The notes below the pieces were generated by a model. It did not search any database, was not told the origin of the DNA, and saw only the letters and a list, made by a program, of their open reading frames with translations. The position numbers and the translations under genes are program-made. A stretch of 64,000 nt of DNA from Marisediminicola sp040546025 (GTDB taxonomy: Bacteria; Actinomycetota; Actinomycetes; Actinomycetales; Microbacteriaceae): positions 124,001-188,000 of the forward strand of contig NZ_JBEPNA010000004.1 in assembly GCF_040546025.1 (NCBI RefSeq), given 5' to 3'. This document shows positions 1-8,673 of the stretch, in pieces. Every line of letters starts with the position of its first letter. The first letter of the stretch is position 1.

Positions 1-620
1 ATGCGCTCGTCAGGGGTATAGGGCAGGGCGCCGGCGAAATGGTCTGCCTGCGGGCGGCCGATCGGGATCGCCCGGCGCGTGACATCGAAGTCCCACAGCT
101 TGCGACGCAGGCGGTCGAGGGCGGCCTGGCCGGCGACGAAGGCGTAGTCGTATGCCTTGAACTGGTTCGTCGTCATGTACATCTTGTCGCTCTCACCATG
201 GTTGATGAAGACGTGCCACATGCGCCCGTAACGCATCATCTGGAAGTTTCTGGCGTTCTGGTTGACGTAGAACACGATGTGCGGTTCCTGGTCGGCGATG
301 AACGACTCGAGATCGACGACCTGACGGACGTACATCGTGGGAACGGGCGCCTCGGCGAGGAGCGTGAGTGCCGTACCGGGCGACCGTGAGATGATCGCCA
401 CGGGCCAGGTCTTCGCGAGCTCGGCGAGAGGCGCGTACCACTGGCGGATCTGGTACATGTTCACCGCCGAGTCGGCGAAATACACGGCGATGCGGATGCT
501 CCCGGGCGCCGGGGCGACGAACTCCGGTCGTCTCCTGGCGAGCTCCTTCCGGGTCTTCCGCGACCGCAAGAGCGATTGCGTGAGCCGCGTCGCCGCTCTC
601 AGGTCCTTCAACAACGCCAT
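1..620 (-). CDS. CDP-glycerol glycerophosphotransferase-like protein (TagB family), partial
   Basis: The reading frame starts with ATG at 620 and runs off the left edge, so only about 206 N-terminal residues are present. The segment FINHGESDKMYM, followed by FVAGQAALDRL, resembles the conserved nucleotide-binding part of TagB/TagF-type transferases, which move glycerol phosphate or a similar group from a CDP-alcohol onto a cell-wall polymer. The gene lies just downstream of a GT2 gene, a CDP-alcohol transferase and another GT2 on the same strand, which supports a role in surface glycopolymer synthesis. The predicted site is the cytoplasmic face of the membrane. The donor and polymer cannot be told from sequence. 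An overlapping minus-strand frame at 193-627 is arginine-rich and is a shadow. Confidence 0.72.
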   Translation of the reverse strand, partial: MALLKDLRAATRLTQSLLRSRKTRKELARRRPEFVAPAPGSIRIAVYFADSAVNMYQIRQWYAPLAELAKTWPVAIISRSPGTALTLLAEAPVPTMYVRQVVDLESFIADQEPHIVFYVNQNARNFQMMRYGRMWHVFINHGESDKMYMTTNQFKAYDYAFVAGQAALDRLRRKLWDFDVTRRAIPIGRPQADHFAGALPYTPDER

Positions 621-652
621 GCGACAACTCCAGAATTTCGACGAAACGACAA

Positions 653-1528
653 TTAGATCAGCGGCGGTCTGCCGGATCGCGTCATTCGCCACACTGTTAC
701 CCAGCCGATACGGCGCCGCTCCCCCGCCGGCTCCCGCCAGCCCGCCATCCAGCCACCGAACCAGGCCCTCAACGCCGCAGGGCGGCGCGCCCAACGAATG
801 AGCTGCACCCCGGTCCACGCCCCGACGTACAGCGGGATGAACACCAACGGGAGGTTGCGGCGGGCGAGCCAGACGCGGTTGCGGGCGTTCAACCGGTAGT
901 AATACGCGTGCCGGGTCGGCTCGATCGCCGGATGATGGGCCACGAGGTCGCCGGCGTACCAGACACGCAGCCCCTGGTCCCAGACACGCCAGGCCAGCTC
1001 GATGCCCTCGTGGGCGTAGAAGAACGACTCGGCCCAGCCGCCGGTGGCGTCGAATACCGGGCGGGGAAGCAGCACGGCCCCCTCCCACACCGAGAAGACG
1101 TTTCCGGAGTCGGTCGCCTCGCCCTTGCGGATGCGCGGAACCCAGCGGCGGGGGTTCGTGGCCCCGGACGGGTCGACGACGCGCGGCTGGAGGAGTCCGA
1201 TGTCGGGCTCGAGCCGGAGCTTCGCGATTGCGTCGCTGAGGAATGTGGTGCTCGGGATGCTCGCGTCGTCGTCGAGAAAGAAAAGGTACTCACCTGTAAC
1301 GTGCTCGACGCCGCGGTTGCGCCCCGCGGGTATCCCGAGGTTCTCGGGGAGCGCCACGGCCCGCACGCCGCTCGGCAGACCGACCGGCTGCCACCCGTTT
1401 CCGACGACGACGACGTCGAGCTCGACGCCTTTCTGGGCGAGGATGCTCTGGATGCCCCGGTCGAGGTCGGCGGGACGGGTGCCCTGAGTCAGCACCACCA
1501 CGCCAACCAGTGGCACACCGGCCGACAC
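653..1528 (-). CDS. Glycosyltransferase family 2
   Basis: This 291-residue protein opens with a GT2 core: VVVLTQGTRPADLDRGI near the N-terminus and a FFLDDDASI metal-binding DxD-type motif near residue 95. Its length and lack of an N-terminal signal suit a cytoplasmic, membrane-associated sugar transferase acting on a lipid-linked or wall polymer. It uses a GTG start at 1528 and begins 2 bases after the stop of the CDP-alcohol transferase, so the two are probably translated together. The sugar donor is unknown. The nearby TagB-like gene suggests teichoic-acid-like polymer assembly. Confidence 0.85.
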   Translation of the reverse strand: MSAGVPLVGVVVLTQGTRPADLDRGIQSILAQKGVELDVVVVGNGWQPVGLPSGVRAVALPENLGIPAGRNRGVEHVTGEYLFFLDDDASIPSTTFLSDAIAKLRLEPDIGLLQPRVVDPSGATNPRRWVPRIRKGEATDSGNVFSVWEGAVLLPRPVFDATGGWAESFFYAHEGIELAWRVWDQGLRVWYAGDLVAHHPAIEPTRHAYYYRLNARNRVWLARRNLPLVFIPLYVGAWTGVQLIRWARRPAALRAWFGGWMAGWREPAGERRRIGWVTVWRMTRSGRPPLI

Positions 1529-1530
1529 GC

Positions 1531-2340
1531 TCAGGACCGCACCCGCTTCGACGCCATGATGGCCACGAAGTGGCCCACGAGAGCGAGCACCGCGAAGGCC
1601 AGCAGCGCGACGATGAGAATCCGGTCGACGAGCGGGCTGCCGACGGCCAGTCCGGCGATCGCCGCGACGAAGGCGATGATCGTGAGCTCGACCGAGTGGT
1701 AGAGGCGGTGGAACGGCACGAAGCGGGCCAGTCGACGGAGCCTGGCCACGAGCCGGTGGCTCGGTTCGGCCTCCCCCTTGCGGTCGGCGAGCCGCGCAAG
1801 GCCGGCGTTGGCGCGCGCAACATGAACCATGTCGTTGAGCGCCTTGTTGAGCACGATCACGAGTGCGAGCGCGAAGCCGAGGGTCGTCCAGAGGTAGTCC
1901 ACCCCGGTGTCGAACGGGTAGCCGGCGGCGCGGATGCCGAGCGCGATCGGGATGAGGGCCTCGGTCGTGTAGTGCCCGACCTTGTCAAGGAACACCCCTG
2001 CCGGGGAGCGGGTGTTGCGCCAACGGGCGACCTCCCCGTCGCTGCAGTCGACGAGCATCTGCAGCTGGCCGAGCACGAGCGCGAGAGCTGCGCCTCCGAT
2101 GCCCGGGATGAGGAGCGCGGCGGCGGTGGACCAGCCCACGAGGATCATCAGGCCCGTGACGCCGTTCGCCGAGATCGACGTCTTGAGCAGCGTCCACGTC
2201 AGGTAGGGCGAGATGTCGCGCAGGTAGAGCGACGCCGTCCAGTGCTCCGCGTTGGCGCGCAGTCGAACCTCGGGAGGCTGCGTGACCTCGCGCAGCGCGG
2301 CGATGCTCGACGGTCGTTGGCTGGAGTCATGAAGCGACAT
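1531..2340 (-). CDS. CDP-alcohol phosphatidyltransferase family membrane protein
   Basis: I chose ATG 2340 (MSLHDSSQ) because it lies 5 bases after the upstream GT2 stop; longer in-frame starts would overlap that gene. The 269-residue product has several membrane segments and the family signature: DCSDGEVARW followed after eight residues by GVFLDKVGH. These enzymes transfer a phospho-alcohol from a CDP-alcohol to an acceptor, using four aspartates with two metal ions. Here the fourth aspartate (normally DxxxD) appears to be histidine. The gene sits in a cell-wall glycopolymer operon, so the product may be a phospholipid or polymer headgroup donor. The substrate is not known. Confidence 0.82.
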   Translation of the reverse strand: MSLHDSSQRPSSIAALREVTQPPEVRLRANAEHWTASLYLRDISPYLTWTLLKTSISANGVTGLMILVGWSTAAALLIPGIGGAALALVLGQLQMLVDCSDGEVARWRNTRSPAGVFLDKVGHYTTEALIPIALGIRAAGYPFDTGVDYLWTTLGFALALVIVLNKALNDMVHVARANAGLARLADRKGEAEPSHRLVARLRRLARFVPFHRLYHSVELTIIAFVAAIAGLAVGSPLVDRILIVALLAFAVLALVGHFVAIMASKRVRS

Positions 2341-2345
2341 TCCAG

Positions 2346-3437
2346 TCACCTTCCCGTGTGTGCCGTGATGTTCCTGGTCAGCTTCAGGAAGCCGAGCACG
2401 AAGCCGATGCCCCACGCGAAGTGGATGCACGGCAAGACTACGAGATACCAGAGCGCGCTACGCACACCGTCGCTGCGCACGACGGGCACCGCGGCGACGA
2501 CCACGAAGGCGAGGTACAGGGCGGGCACCGCCAGGGCCAACGCGAGGGCGCCGGCCGCGGTTCCGGGCAAGAACAGTCCGATGACGCCGAGAATGAGCCC
2601 GACCGTGACGCCGAGCACCATCGCCGGGGGGACGAAGTAGCGCAGCGAGTTCGCGCGCGGGAAGCGGCGGGCGAGTTCGCCGCGCCATAGTCCTGTGGCG
2701 ACGAACTGGCGGACGAGCTTGCGCAGGCTCGAGCGTGGCCGGTAGACGACCTTCAGGTCGGGGGTGAACCACACAGTGCCGCCCGTCGCGCGCAGCCGGC
2801 GGTTGAGCTCCCAGTCCTGGCCGCGCTTGATCCCCTCGTCGAAGAGCCCGACCTCGACGAGACGATGTCGCTGGAACACGCCGAGATAGGCGGTCTCCGA
2901 CGGCCCCTCCCGACCACCGACGTGGTGCGGGGTGCCGCCGAGGCCGGCGCGGGCTCCGTAGGCCCGCGCAACGGCCTTTTCGAACGGGGTCTCGCCCTCC
3001 GCCTGCATGATCCCGCCGACATTGTCGGCGCCCGTGCGCAGTAGCGTCGTCACGGCAATTCGCGTGTAGTCCCTGGGCAGCACCGAATGCGCGTCGACCC
3101 GGACCACGATCGGATGCGTCGACGCGCGGATGGCCGCATTGAGCCCGCCCGGCGTCGAGCCAAGCTCGTTCTCGATGCGGCGGATGCGGGGGTCGGCCCG
3201 AGCGAGCCCGTCGATCACATCGTTCGTGCCGTCGACGCTCGGGCCGAGCGCGAGCACGACCTCACACGGCCCGTCGTAGTCCTGGCTGGTGAGGCTCAGG
3301 ACCGCCGCCTCGATGTGATCGACCTCGTTGAGAACAGGCATCACGTACGACACCCCGGGAGATGTCTCGCTCGTCACATGCAGTCCAGTCGTACGGCCGA
3401 GGTCTGAGTAGTTCGCCACCGACGGCCGATCCGGCAA
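2346..3437 (-). CDS. Glycosyltransferase family 2 with C-terminal membrane segments
   Basis: A 363-residue GT2 enzyme starting at a TTG codon (3437). The N-terminal domain shows SYVMPVLNEVDHIE and an RVDAHSVLP metal-binding region, with HHVGGREGPSETAYLG and a WELNRRLR acceptor-site motif further on. The last 100 residues carry hydrophobic helices, typical of processive or membrane-anchored GT2 proteins. It is the first gene of the minus-strand operon that continues to the TagB-like gene at the left edge. A function in assembling a secreted or wall-bound glycan is inferred from this context. Confidence 0.85.
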   Translation of the reverse strand: MPDRPSVANYSDLGRTTGLHVTSETSPGVSYVMPVLNEVDHIEAAVLSLTSQDYDGPCEVVLALGPSVDGTNDVIDGLARADPRIRRIENELGSTPGGLNAAIRASTHPIVVRVDAHSVLPRDYTRIAVTTLLRTGADNVGGIMQAEGETPFEKAVARAYGARAGLGGTPHHVGGREGPSETAYLGVFQRHRLVEVGLFDEGIKRGQDWELNRRLRATGGTVWFTPDLKVVYRPRSSLRKLVRQFVATGLWRGELARRFPRANSLRYFVPPAMVLGVTVGLILGVIGLFLPGTAAGALALALAVPALYLAFVVVAAVPVVRSDGVRSALWYLVVLPCIHFAWGIGFVLGFLKLTRNITAHTGR

Positions 3438-3486
3438 GCTGGCCCGAGCCTAACAGCCCGCAATCCCCCTAGCCGAGGGATCCGCG

Positions 3487-5055
3487 CTAGCCGAGGGATC
3501 CGAGCGTGACCGTTGCCGTGGCACGCTTTCCGTCGCGCACATAGGTGATCTCCGCCTCGGCGCCCGCGGGAAGTGCGCGCACCTGAGCGGTCAGGTCGGT
3601 CTTTCCGGTCACGGGGAGACCGTTGATCCCGGTGATGATGTCGCTGGTCTTGAGGCCGCCGCCTGCAGCGGCCCCGCCGGGCGAGACCTGCTGGATCTGC
3701 GCGCCGACAACCGGCGCTGTCTCGCTCGTGACGTCAGACACCGTGGCGCCGAGGAGTCCGTGGCTTCCGGTGCCGGTCTCGATCAGCTCCTGGGCGATGC
3801 GCTTGGCGACGTTGGAGGGAATGGCGAAGCCGACGCCGATGCTTCCGGCCGTCGACTGTCCTCCCCCGCCGGCGCTCGCGATCGCGACGTTGATGCCGAT
3901 GACCTTGCCATCGCTGTCGAGCAGGGCGCCGCCGGAGTTGCCGGGGTTGATTGCGGCATCCGTCTGGATCACCGACAGCGCGATGGTGGACGACCCCGAG
4001 GGTGCGGGGGTGTCGCCCTCGGGCGTGCCGCCCTCTGGGGTGTCGAAGCGCCAGAAGTCGAACGGGTCGGTGCCGTCGGGCGCCCCGCTGTCCGGGGCCT
4101 CGCCGTCCGGGGTCTTGGGCGCCGCGGACGATGCGACCGTGATGCTGCGGTTGAGCGAGCTGACAATGCCGGTCGTCACAGTGTTGGACAATCCGAGCGG
4201 AGCGCCGATCGCGATCGCCGGGTCCCCGACGTTGAGCTCGCTCGAGTCGGCGAATTCCGCCGCCTCAAAGTTGTTGCCACCGTCGATCTTGATGACCGCG
4301 AGGTCCGAGATGGGGTCGGCCCCGACGATCTCGGTCTTGTAGAGCCGGCCATCGCTGGCCTGCACCGAGACGGTCGGGGAGCCGGCAGCCCCGTCGAGGG
4401 TGACGACGTGGGCGTTGGTGAGCACGTACCCGTCCTCGCTAATGATTACGCCCGAACCTGTTCCGCCGGCGCCCGAGCCGTCGGCCACCGAAATGGTGAC
4501 GACGGATGGACCGGCGGCCGCGGCGACGGCGGTGACCGTCGTCGCGTTCGACGGGTCGTTCACGGTGATGTTCGCGGGTCCGTTCGACGAGTTGGACGTC
4601 TCGCTGACCTGGGCGGAGCCCATTGCGATCGCGGTGACTCCGGCGCCGGACACTCCGCCCACGAGGGCGCCGATGGCGAGCGCCGCGATCAGGCTGACGC
4701 TCGACCCTCGCTTCGCTGGATTATTGCCGGTCGGTGCTGATGCGGCGGGGAACCGCTCGGGGCCGGGCACCTCGGTGGACCGGTTCGCGCTGAAGGCGGG
4801 GGGAACCACGCCCGGCGCAGGTGGCGCGTAGCCGTCGGGAGATGTCGAGGCGGGCTGGGCATAGCCGGAGAGGGGCGTCGCGGCTGGCGGCGCGGGCGGA
4901 CCATAGTTCGACGCGGCGGGCGTGACCGGGGCGGTGGGAGCGTGCGAGAAGGGCGAGTCCGCCTGCCCGCCGTCGAGGGGTCGCGTAGCGTTCGCATCGG
5001 TCGGGTTTTCGGGCATTTCGGAGCCAGGATTCTGGTTCTGGGTCTCGTCAGTCAT
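3487..5055 (-). CDS. HtrA/DegP-like S1C serine protease with PDZ domain
   Basis: ATG 5055 is chosen because AAGGAGC lies 7 bases upstream; this gives 522 residues. A long Pro/Ala-rich cytoplasmic N-terminus leads to one membrane helix at about residues 120-145, so the protease domain is extracytoplasmic. The catalytic triad is visible: His near 216 in LTNAHVV, Asp near 251 in SDLAVIKI, and Ser near 374 in NPGNSGGALL. A PDZ domain occupies the C-terminal 90 residues. Such proteins degrade misfolded envelope proteins under stress. An unusual Gly/Pro/Asp-rich insert near residues 315-355 interrupts the protease domain between two strands. It stands alone between the wall operon and two exported proteins. 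Confidence 0.93.
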   Translation of the reverse strand: MTDETQNQNPGSEMPENPTDANATRPLDGGQADSPFSHAPTAPVTPAASNYGPPAPPAATPLSGYAQPASTSPDGYAPPAPGVVPPAFSANRSTEVPGPERFPAASAPTGNNPAKRGSSVSLIAALAIGALVGGVSGAGVTAIAMGSAQVSETSNSSNGPANITVNDPSNATTVTAVAAAAGPSVVTISVADGSGAGGTGSGVIISEDGYVLTNAHVVTLDGAAGSPTVSVQASDGRLYKTEIVGADPISDLAVIKIDGGNNFEAAEFADSSELNVGDPAIAIGAPLGLSNTVTTGIVSSLNRSITVASSAAPKTPDGEAPDSGAPDGTDPFDFWRFDTPEGGTPEGDTPAPSGSSTIALSVIQTDAAINPGNSGGALLDSDGKVIGINVAIASAGGGGQSTAGSIGVGFAIPSNVAKRIAQELIETGTGSHGLLGATVSDVTSETAPVVGAQIQQVSPGGAAAGGGLKTSDIITGINGLPVTGKTDLTAQVRALPAGAEAEITYVRDGKRATATVTLGSLG

Positions 5056-5178
5056 GAGGGTGCTCCTTCCAAGCGCTGTCAGCATTTCCCGCCAACCTGT
5101 GCATTCTATTTGTCCACGCTGTGAGCGGGCCTCGGCTGGTACAGGGTTTCGATCCCGGTAATTCGAGGCGCGGGATGC

Positions 5179-5982
5179 TCAACACCCCGGTGACAGGCGG
5201 GCGGTGCACTCCGTTCCGACGAGAACTGTTTTCGCGTCACTGGCCGACACAGTGAGGCGGTTTGCTGGCACGCTGACAGTGCCGGCGATAGGAATCCACT
5301 CGGCTCCTCCGAAGCGGTACTCTGCTGCGAATCCAACCGTGAGGGTGATATCGAAAGTTCCCGGCTGAGCGTAGACATGGCTCGTGGGCGTGCGATCGAA
5401 TTCCGCCAACCCGAGGTGGCTCCAGGACCATCCACCCGTCTGAAATGTGGCGGACTCGCCGTCACCGTAGTCCCAGCGGTAGGAAACCGGAGTAAACCGC
5501 ACCGAGGCGGGGATACCGAGCAGCAGGTCGTCCTGCACTTGGGTAACGGTCGCGGTGTAGAAGTTCGTGTGCAGCCCGACGACCGACCAGCCGTCCGGCT
5601 GCATCCGGTGCACCTGGACCACAGGGCGGAAGTTGACGAGATCGCTGAGGGTGATCGGGCCGCGCCCCTCGAGCGGGCCGGTGACGGTGTACTGGTCGCG
5701 GCAGACCCTGCCGGTGGGGTCGCAGATCGGAGCGATCGGTGGCGGAGCGTTGACCGCGCCCGCTGACCCGCCACCGGGCTGCGGCGCCGAGCCCGGAACG
5801 GTGACGGAGGTGCCGAGATCGATCCCGTCGGGATTCACGACGGGTGTCGCGGTTGGTGGCGCGCATGCCTCCCCACTTGCCCCCCACGCTGCGCATCCTG
5901 CCCCCGTTGCAGGAACTGTTTGCCCCGGCGCCGCGCCCGGAGCAATGAGCAGGGCGATTAACAGAAGTTCGAGCCGGACCAC
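5179..5982 (-). CDS. Secreted PKD-domain-like protein, function unknown
   Basis: The GTG start at 5982 is preceded by GGAG and is followed by a hydrophobic signal-like segment (LLLIALLIAPGAA). The 267-residue protein has a WDYGDG motif near residue 178 and SHVYAQPGTFDITLTV soon after, which is the PKD (immunoglobulin-like) signature. It overlaps the preceding lipoprotein gene by 25 bases in another frame, so the two are probably co-translated. Pairs of a small lipoprotein and a PKD-like secreted protein seem common in related actinobacteria, but I know of no assigned role. Confidence 0.72.
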   Translation of the reverse strand: MVRLELLLIALLIAPGAAPGQTVPATGAGCAAWGASGEACAPPTATPVVNPDGIDLGTSVTVPGSAPQPGGGSAGAVNAPPPIAPICDPTGRVCRDQYTVTGPLEGRGPITLSDLVNFRPVVQVHRMQPDGWSVVGLHTNFYTATVTQVQDDLLLGIPASVRFTPVSYRWDYGDGESATFQTGGWSWSHLGLAEFDRTPTSHVYAQPGTFDITLTVGFAAEYRFGGAEWIPIAGTVSVPANRLTVSASDAKTVLVGTECTARLSPGC

Positions 5983-6506
5983 GACTGAGACTCCGTCAAG
6001 AGAAGTGAGCCTTCATCCCCAAGCGTGAGGGCGACCTCCAGCGGGAATCTGGTTGTCCTTTCTTCGGTGGCCGTCGAAGCGCCGCCTGAATCGACCAACT
6101 TTGTACCGGACGTGTCCAAGCAGAGGTAGACGGTCACGTCGCCCGTGGCCTTGTCGTAGCTCTGAACCCGCACTGTGTCGAAGGTCTGTTCACCGACTCC
6201 ACGAAGGGAATCACCACGAATGGCAGCGAAAACCTCAAGCTCCTGCTCGTAAGCGTTTCCTGTCGAAACCTCCGCCATTCGCTCTGGTTGGACACCTCCC
6301 TCATGTGCCACTTGGCTCCCAAGGTCCAGATACGCCGCATACGCCTCCGTCGCCGCCGCCAGGGCCTCCTCCTCCGACGCGAACACGGGGGACGCGCTCA
6401 CGGCAGGAGCCGGAGGTTCCACGGGGGCCGCCGCGAAGCATCCGCTCACGGCGAGCACGGCGAGCGCGGCCAACGCCAGCGCCGGGACGCGCGGATACTC
6501 CCTCAT
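5958..6506 (-). CDS. Putative lipoprotein, function unknown
   Basis: Starting at ATG 6506 gives 182 residues: a signal helix ending in AVSGC, a lipobox-like site for lipid attachment, then a Pro/Ala linker. The longer upstream frame is antisense to the aminotransferase and was discarded. The mature part (EEEALAAATEAYAAYLDLGSQ onward) looks like a compact alpha/beta extracytoplasmic domain with two late cysteines. It heads a two-gene unit with the PKD-like protein. No catalytic motif is visible. Confidence 0.75.
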   Translation of the reverse strand: MREYPRVPALALAALAVLAVSGCFAAAPVEPPAPAVSASPVFASEEEALAAATEAYAAYLDLGSQVAHEGGVQPERMAEVSTGNAYEQELEVFAAIRGDSLRGVGEQTFDTVRVQSYDKATGDVTVYLCLDTSGTKLVDSGGASTATEERTTRFPLEVALTLGDEGSLLLTESQSWSGSNFC

Positions 6507-6576
6507 GAGCCGACGGTAGGCCCCGGGAGGATCTCGCGCCAGATCTATCCACAACCCACGCGATAGGTTGGAGGCC

Positions 6577-7773
6577 ATGACGATCTCCGGAGCCTGGGCT
6601 CGAACCGCCCGCGCCGCCATGCTGCTCGGCGACGACGGCACACTCCGCCCGACGATCTTCGCGGAGATGTCCGCGCTCGCGGCCGCCTCGGGGGCGATCA
6701 ACCTCGGCCAGGGCTTCCCCGACCAGGATGGACCCCAGGAGGTGCTGGTCGCGGCGCAGCGAGCCATCGCCGACGGAATGAACCAGTACCCGCCCGGCTT
6801 GGGAATGCCCGTTCTGCGCGAGGCCATCGCCGAGCACCAGGCGCGCTTCTATGACATCTCGGTCGACTCCGACCGCGAGGTGCTCGTCACCGCGGGAGCC
6901 ACCGAGGCGCTGGCGGCCACGATCCTCGCCCTCGCCGACGAGGGCGACGAGGTCGTCACGCTCGAGCCGTTCTACGACTCCTACGCCGCCATGATCGGGC
7001 TGAGCAGAGCGACTCACCGCACCGTGCCGCTCCGGGAACCCGACTTCTTGCCCGATCATGACGACCTGCGCGCAGCGGTGACCGACCGCACCCGTCTCAT
7101 CCTCATCAACAATCCGCACAACCCCACCGGTGCGGTGCTCCCGCGCGAGACCCTCGAGCTCATTGTCGAGCTCGCCCACGAGCACGACGCGATCGTCGTG
7201 ACCGACGAGGTGTACGAGCACCTGATCTTTGACGAGCCGCACATCCCGATCGCCGCGCTCCCCGGCGCCCGCGAACGCACGGTCACGATCTCGAGCGGCG
7301 GGAAGACGTTCAACACCACGGGGTGGAAGATCGGATGGATCACCGCCCCGCCGGAACTGGTGACGGCGATCATGGCGGTGAAGCAGTTCCTCACCTACGT
7401 CAACGGTGCGCCGTTCCAGCCCGCAATCGCGGTCGGCCTCCGGCTTCCCGACACCTACTTCCGCGAACTCGCTGACGACCTGCGCCGCAAGCGTGACGTT
7501 CTCTCCGCCGGACTCGTGGCGGCGGGGTTTACGATCTACCAGCCCAAGGGCGGGTATTTTGTCGTCGCGGATGCTGCGGGGCTCGGCTACCCCGACAGTG
7601 CGGAGTTCTGCCGCGCCCTCCCCGAGCTCGCGGGGGTCGCGGCGATTCCCCTCACCTCGTTCGTGCACGAGGAGAACCGGCACGAGTACCGCTCGCTCGT
7701 TCGCTTCGCATTCTGCAAGCGGGTCGAGGTGCTCGAACGGGCATCCGCCCAGCTGGAGCGCCTCGCACGATGA
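6577..7773 (+). CDS. PLP-dependent class I/II aminotransferase (KAT/GTK-like)
   Basis: About 398 residues with the fold-type I aminotransferase pattern: NLGQGFPDQDGP near the N-terminus, NNPHNPTGA near the middle, VTDEVYEHL, and SSGGKTFNTTGWKIGW containing the lysine that binds PLP. This layout is closest to kynurenine/glutamine transaminase K and YbdL-type methionine aminotransferases, though DapC-like use is also possible. ATG 6577 and TTG 6568 are both feasible starts; GGAGG lies between them. It is convergent with, and 12 bases from, a Nit2-like amidase, which would suit a transaminase plus omega-amidase pathway. Confidence 0.88.
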   Translation: MTISGAWARTARAAMLLGDDGTLRPTIFAEMSALAAASGAINLGQGFPDQDGPQEVLVAAQRAIADGMNQYPPGLGMPVLREAIAEHQARFYDISVDSDREVLVTAGATEALAATILALADEGDEVVTLEPFYDSYAAMIGLSRATHRTVPLREPDFLPDHDDLRAAVTDRTRLILINNPHNPTGAVLPRETLELIVELAHEHDAIVVTDEVYEHLIFDEPHIPIAALPGARERTVTISSGGKTFNTTGWKIGWITAPPELVTAIMAVKQFLTYVNGAPFQPAIAVGLRLPDTYFRELADDLRRKRDVLSAGLVAAGFTIYQPKGGYFVVADAAGLGYPDSAEFCRALPELAGVAAIPLTSFVHEENRHEYRSLVRFAFCKRVEVLERASAQLERLAR

Positions 7774-7785
7774 TGCGCGCCCCGG

Positions 7786-8607
7786 CTACCGCTCCGTGAC
7801 GCCGAACCGGCGCAGCGCGAGCGCGGGGTTGCGGGTTCGGACCTCCTCGATGCGGGACCTCGACACCCACGCGATCGCGACGTCGGTCTGCTCTCCCACG
7901 GTCGCAAGCTCCACCCCCATGGGGTCAACGATCATGCTGTTGCCGGCGCCGATCGGCGGCGCCTGGTCTGCTGCGGCGACGTAGAGGGTGTTCTCGAGCG
8001 CCCGTGCCGTGACGAGGGTGCGCCAGTGCTGTTCCTTGAGCGGCCCGCGCACCCATTCCGACGGCAGCACAACGACATCAACGCCCGCGTCCGCCAGGCG
8101 CCGGGTGACCTCGGGAAACCGGATGTCGTAGCAGGTCTGCAGGCCGATCGTGAGGCCGTCGACGGTGAAAGTCTCGGGCTGCTCGATCGGGCCGGCAACG
8201 ACGAAGTCGCTCTCGCGCTGGCCGAACGCGTCGTAGAGGTGCATCTTGCGATACTTCGCGATGAGCACCCCGCGGGGGTCGACGGCGACAAGGGTATTCG
8301 ACAGGCGCGCCGGGTCGGTCGTGGTCTCGAGCATGCCGGCGACGAGGTGCACCCCGAGAACCTTCGCGATCGCGGCGAGCCCGGCGACGAACTCCCCGTC
8401 GAGCGGCTCCGCCGCGGCAACCGATTCCGGGCCGAGCTGGGCCTCAAAGAAGGCGGAGTACTCCGGGAAGACGACGAGCCTCGCCCCCCGGGACGCCGCG
8501 AGCGTTGCGAGATCTCTCAATGTCTCGAGGTTGGCCGCCCGATCGACAGTGGGGGCAAATTGGGCCACAGCGATCGCCGTCGAATCGGCCGGACGCGAAG
8601 TGTACAT
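7786..8607 (-). CDS. Carbon-nitrogen hydrolase (nitrilase superfamily, Nit2-like)
   Basis: A 273-residue cytoplasmic hydrolase with the complete Glu-Lys-Cys triad: Glu in VFPEYSAF (near 48), Lys in KYRKMHLYD (near 120) and Cys in LQTCYDIRFPE (near 154). These enzymes hydrolyse amides or nitriles; the YDIRFPE context matches the omega-amidase/Nit branch that deamidates alpha-ketoglutaramate or similar 2-oxo acids. The convergent neighbour is a GTK-like aminotransferase that could supply such substrates. The length is normal for the family. Confidence 0.88.
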   Translation of the reverse strand: MYTSRPADSTAIAVAQFAPTVDRAANLETLRDLATLAASRGARLVVFPEYSAFFEAQLGPESVAAAEPLDGEFVAGLAAIAKVLGVHLVAGMLETTTDPARLSNTLVAVDPRGVLIAKYRKMHLYDAFGQRESDFVVAGPIEQPETFTVDGLTIGLQTCYDIRFPEVTRRLADAGVDVVVLPSEWVRGPLKEQHWRTLVTARALENTLYVAAADQAPPIGAGNSMIVDPMGVELATVGEQTDVAIAWVSRSRIEEVRTRNPALALRRFGVTER

Positions 8608-8673
8608 CGGCCCAGCCTAAGCCGAAGCCGCGCTGCGGCGGGGGTTAGTCTTAAGGTACTCAAGGGGCAGGGG

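Noticed and set aside
6301..7683. A 460-codon minus-strand frame
   Set aside because: Antisense to the aminotransferase, with no start signal or family.
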